Assembly (NCBI RefSeq): GCF_964204645.1
Contig: NC_134029.1
Span: forward strand, 4,659,001-4,723,000
Length of the DNA: 64,000 nt
DNA from: Tubulanus polymorphus
Lineage: Eukaryota; Nemertea; Palaeonemertea; Tubulaniformes; Tubulanidae
Direction of reading: 5' to 3'
In this document: piece by piece, positions 61,489 to 64,000 of the stretch
How positions within the stretch are numbered: the stretch's first letter is position 1
Layout of the letters: each line of letters opens with the position of its first letter
The notes under the pieces: model-generated
What the model was told of the DNA's origin: nothing
The model's input: only the letters and a program-made list of their open reading frames with translations
Database searches by the model: none
Program-made: the position numbers and the translations under genes

Positions 61489-61759
61489 ATTTGACGCTTT
61501 GAACGACTGACCGCAATGAGCATGAATGCGAACAGAGGTCAGCCTCAGGTGAGGAACGGGACCAACCAGTCGAGACATCGTCTGCAACATCAACAACCGC
61601 AGCATCTTCAGAAAGACAAGCGTCACTACAGTTCGTCGGACGGCGAGGATGACCCGTTGACCCATCGTTACGACGACAGGGTGAAAGGCTACATCGATCG
61701 AAACAATGAAACGCCTCAGTTTACCACCAGAGAAGGCATCAACACGGCCAGAAGTTTAG
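61489..61759 (+). CDS. Probable first coding exon; possibly teneurin-like
   Basis: The acceptor TTTTCTTTGTATTTGCAG ends at 61488. An in-frame TGA at 61492 closes the frame upstream, so the ATG at 61516 (G at -3) is the natural start and 61489-61515 is 5' untranslated. The coding part is 81 codons plus one base, ending at the donor TTTAG followed by GTAAAC. The protein is polar and Gln, Asn and Arg-rich, with RHYSSSDGEDD, then RVKGYID and, about 25 residues on, RSLG. Vertebrate teneurins have a similar order near their cytoplasmic N-terminus (an RRYTSSS acidic patch, then RVK, then LG), but the match is short. An alternative donor (CTCAG followed by GTGAGG at 61549) exists. Further exons would lie beyond the window. 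Confidence 0.5.
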
Positions 61760-63293
61760 GTAAACTTTCCAAGGGAAATGTGGGTCCCGTTTGATAGACT
61801 CGTTATACTTGAGTATGATGGCTACTGTGTTGCCGAAACATAAAGGCATCAAAAAGATTTCAAAAGAACTTCATCAATTCAACCTTAGAGTAACTGTCTC
61901 ATCGAGATAATAATTTCGACGTTCAACTGCGTCTCAAACCTCTTGGGACCTATCGTGTTTATGCTAGTGTCAGCTAGTGTCTATATATAAAACTGATCAA
62001 TTCAAGTTACTGAAATCTTCAAAGAGGTATAGCATAGTAGCGACAAGCATCGGCTTCTTGTATTGTCGGGTTCTTTTTTCAAATACTATCCATTAACGAG
62101 ACCTGTCTATCTATTTATGGTTTTGTAATGCGATGAAAAAGCCACGGACGTCGACAATGATCCAATGTTTTGCTTTACCTCGAGGCGATAAACAAAAACG
62201 TGTATACTAGGAAATCCTGATGCGAATTGTGTCGATCACTGAAACCATCATCTTACACAGATCGAAGTGTCGAGAAAAACATCTATTATGTCTGAAATAA
62301 TTGATCGCTGAAACGTGAGATAGCGCTATTATGAATTTGTTTTTTTTTTTTGGCTCTCCTATATTGGCTTTTGACGAAGTGTCATCTGGATTCGCTTTGA
62401 TGGCGGTAGTTAAGGGTGTTGGCTCTGACGGTTGTATCGGCGCGTATAGTTTACTTTCGGTGGTTTCTTTTAAATCTGACGCGTGCTGAAATGATTTCGA
62501 GATATTTTAAACCGTTCATGTTTGATATTTGAGCCGTCTGTTTTCGATCGTTTAATCGATCGTCGATATCGCATTTACGCGTTGCTAATTTTCGAAACCG
62601 ACAGAATTTCGGTTCGGAGTTTACCTCGTTTAGTGCGCGCTCTTCAATCGGCATCGATCGGTTTGATAATTTGAATGAACCGAAAATACCAATAATAGCA
62701 TCGAAATGCGCGGAACTTTCGAGAACAGTTCGTTTTTTTCTATCATTGATAATTCAAATCGCGTTACTAATAGAATCAAACGCCATTTAAACGACGGAAA
62801 TAGATGTTTCAATCGAAACACTCGACGTCGATTTGCCTAAAGTATGTTTTCGTGTATCGCGTTTGAGATTTACAATGATATCATCCTTTTTCGATCGGGG
62901 AAGAGTTTTCTCAGAATTTTACCATCACGTCTAATTTACCCCCGCTATATTAATGACTCTAAAAGCATTACGATCACTTTTACGTCTTCAATCGGTAATC
63001 GATACCCATTCAGGAGCTGCGACCTTGACCCTGGTATCGTCTGCGAGAACACTGTTGCAGTCGTTTACATTTGTTTCAAATATATAGAAGATTTGAAACG
63101 AAATGAAGGATATGAATGTATTGATTTGGCGAAGCGTTATTTCGGTAACAATCGTCCGTAGTGATTGTACGGGTTTTCTTGCGGTAATTTGTGGCAGCAA
63201 ACTGTGTTGATAGAGGGAGATATTATGTTTGAATACATTCGAGACGGGCAATGCGCGAGCACTAATGTTACGACCAGTTACTTTTTTCTCCAG
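61760..63293. other. Probable intron start; CpG-rich patches
   Basis: Following the donor at 61760 this should be intron if the exon is real. CG is frequent at 62440-62830, with GATCGTTTAATCGATCGTCG-like words. No exon in the phase required (two bases then open frame) was found before the window ends. Confidence 0.35.
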
Positions 63294-63420
63294 TCGCCCG
63301 AGCGTAAAAGATGTTTGCAAAAAAACTGATAACAGGTACCTGAAGCAGATTATTAGCAGGCAGACGAAACGAATGTGTATCCATGCGCGCACACTCCGGC
63401 CAGCTCACGCGGGTTGCTAG
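63294..63420 (+). CDS. Weak candidate terminal exon
   Basis: A strong acceptor (GTTACTTTTTTCTCCAG) ends at 63293. After one base, 41 codons run to a TAG at 63418. The peptide is basic with four Cys (RPSVKDVCKKTDNRYLKQII and on). Its phase does not fit the exon at 61489-61759. A donor-like CAG followed by GTACCT lies at 63333. Confidence 0.2.
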
Positions 63421-64000
63421 TCAATATTGACACAATTTTGCGCCGTCGAATAAGTCCGGTAACTTTCCAGTTCGACTGGCGAATACGAAACAAGTCGAAC
63501 AACTTCAAAGGAGCCTCGAGCGGTTTATGAGACATAATTAAAGATCTATAATATTCGCCGACGACGAAATCAATGTATTCGTTTGTATTTATTAAATGTA
63601 TATATATATGGCTAGTGAAACGGCTGCCGTCTGCGTCTGATATATTCGAGTATTTGATTTAGCGAGGCTTCCACGTAATAAAATGTACCTTAAACGTATT
63701 GACGACTTAATCGGATAAGTCACTAGTAAAGTAAGTAGAAGTAAAAGACAGCAACAGCGCGCGGCATTTTGAACTATTCTTGGAAATATTTTCGTCGATG
63801 GCAATTACCGTAAAAAAACTATTGATCATAAAGAGATGCTGTTTCGACACAAAATCCATCTGTGTACTTGCTAACTACAGTCGATGGCGGAAGACAACAC
63901 GCGAATCATTTTTTTCATTAAAAAAAAAAACATTTCATGTCGTTTTTGTGAAGATCTGCCAAGTATTAGTTCCACGTTTACCATCGAGATGGCAGCACAT
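63421..64000. other. No gene recognised; non-coding
   Basis: AT-rich sequence with short frames only. Confidence 0.6.

Overview
This looks like nuclear DNA from an animal, most likely a gene-poor stretch of an invertebrate genome. The evidence is two intact eukaryotic tRNA genes with internal A and B boxes and T-run terminators, no long open frames (the longest is about 205 codons), many GT..AG splice-type signals next to short open frames, a 64-unit TA microsatellite, a GA microsatellite, and several dispersed or foldback repeats. There is no operon, ribosome-binding-site logic, CRISPR array, rRNA or viral genome. A mollusc-like lophotrochozoan would fit, but that is a guess from general character; no lineage marker was read.

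The only certain genes are tRNA-Arg(UCG) at 2950-3022 on the minus strand and tRNA-Lys(UUU) at 14184-14256 on the plus strand. All protein-coding entries are candidate exons, read from an open frame plus splice sites, a start context, TATA or poly(A) signals, or local base composition. None could be tested by alignment. Single-exon models of this kind arise by chance in 128 kb of two-strand sequence, so several probably are false; the confidences reflect that.

Layout. 0-10 kb: tRNA-Arg and otherwise non-coding sequence, with a near-perfect 34-base palindrome at 10027. 11-20 kb: scattered candidate exons and tRNA-Lys. 20.4-21.8 kb: a CpG-rich block with a minus-strand candidate gene (20838 to 20425), one of the better models here. 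23-30 kb: short plus-strand exon candidates, a minus-strand candidate first exon with a TATA box (26593), the TA microsatellite (28901-29028) and a candidate terminal exon (29675-29794). 30-41 kb: an old foldback element, the GA repeat, minus-strand candidates, a CpG-rich block near 40 kb and one copy of a dispersed repeat whose partner lies near 50 kb. 45-55 kb: several minus-strand exon candidates, including a two-exon model (54062 to 53286) overlapping the longest open frame. 58.6-59.5 kb: a CpG-rich block holding a compact two-exon small-gene model with TATA box, intron and AATAAA. 61.5 kb: a plus-strand first coding exon faintly resembling the N-terminus of teneurins, which would fit a window consisting largely of very long introns.

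The candidates lie on both strands and do not join into one gene. I read the window as intergenic and intronic DNA around parts of several genes, seeded with small non-autonomous repeats.
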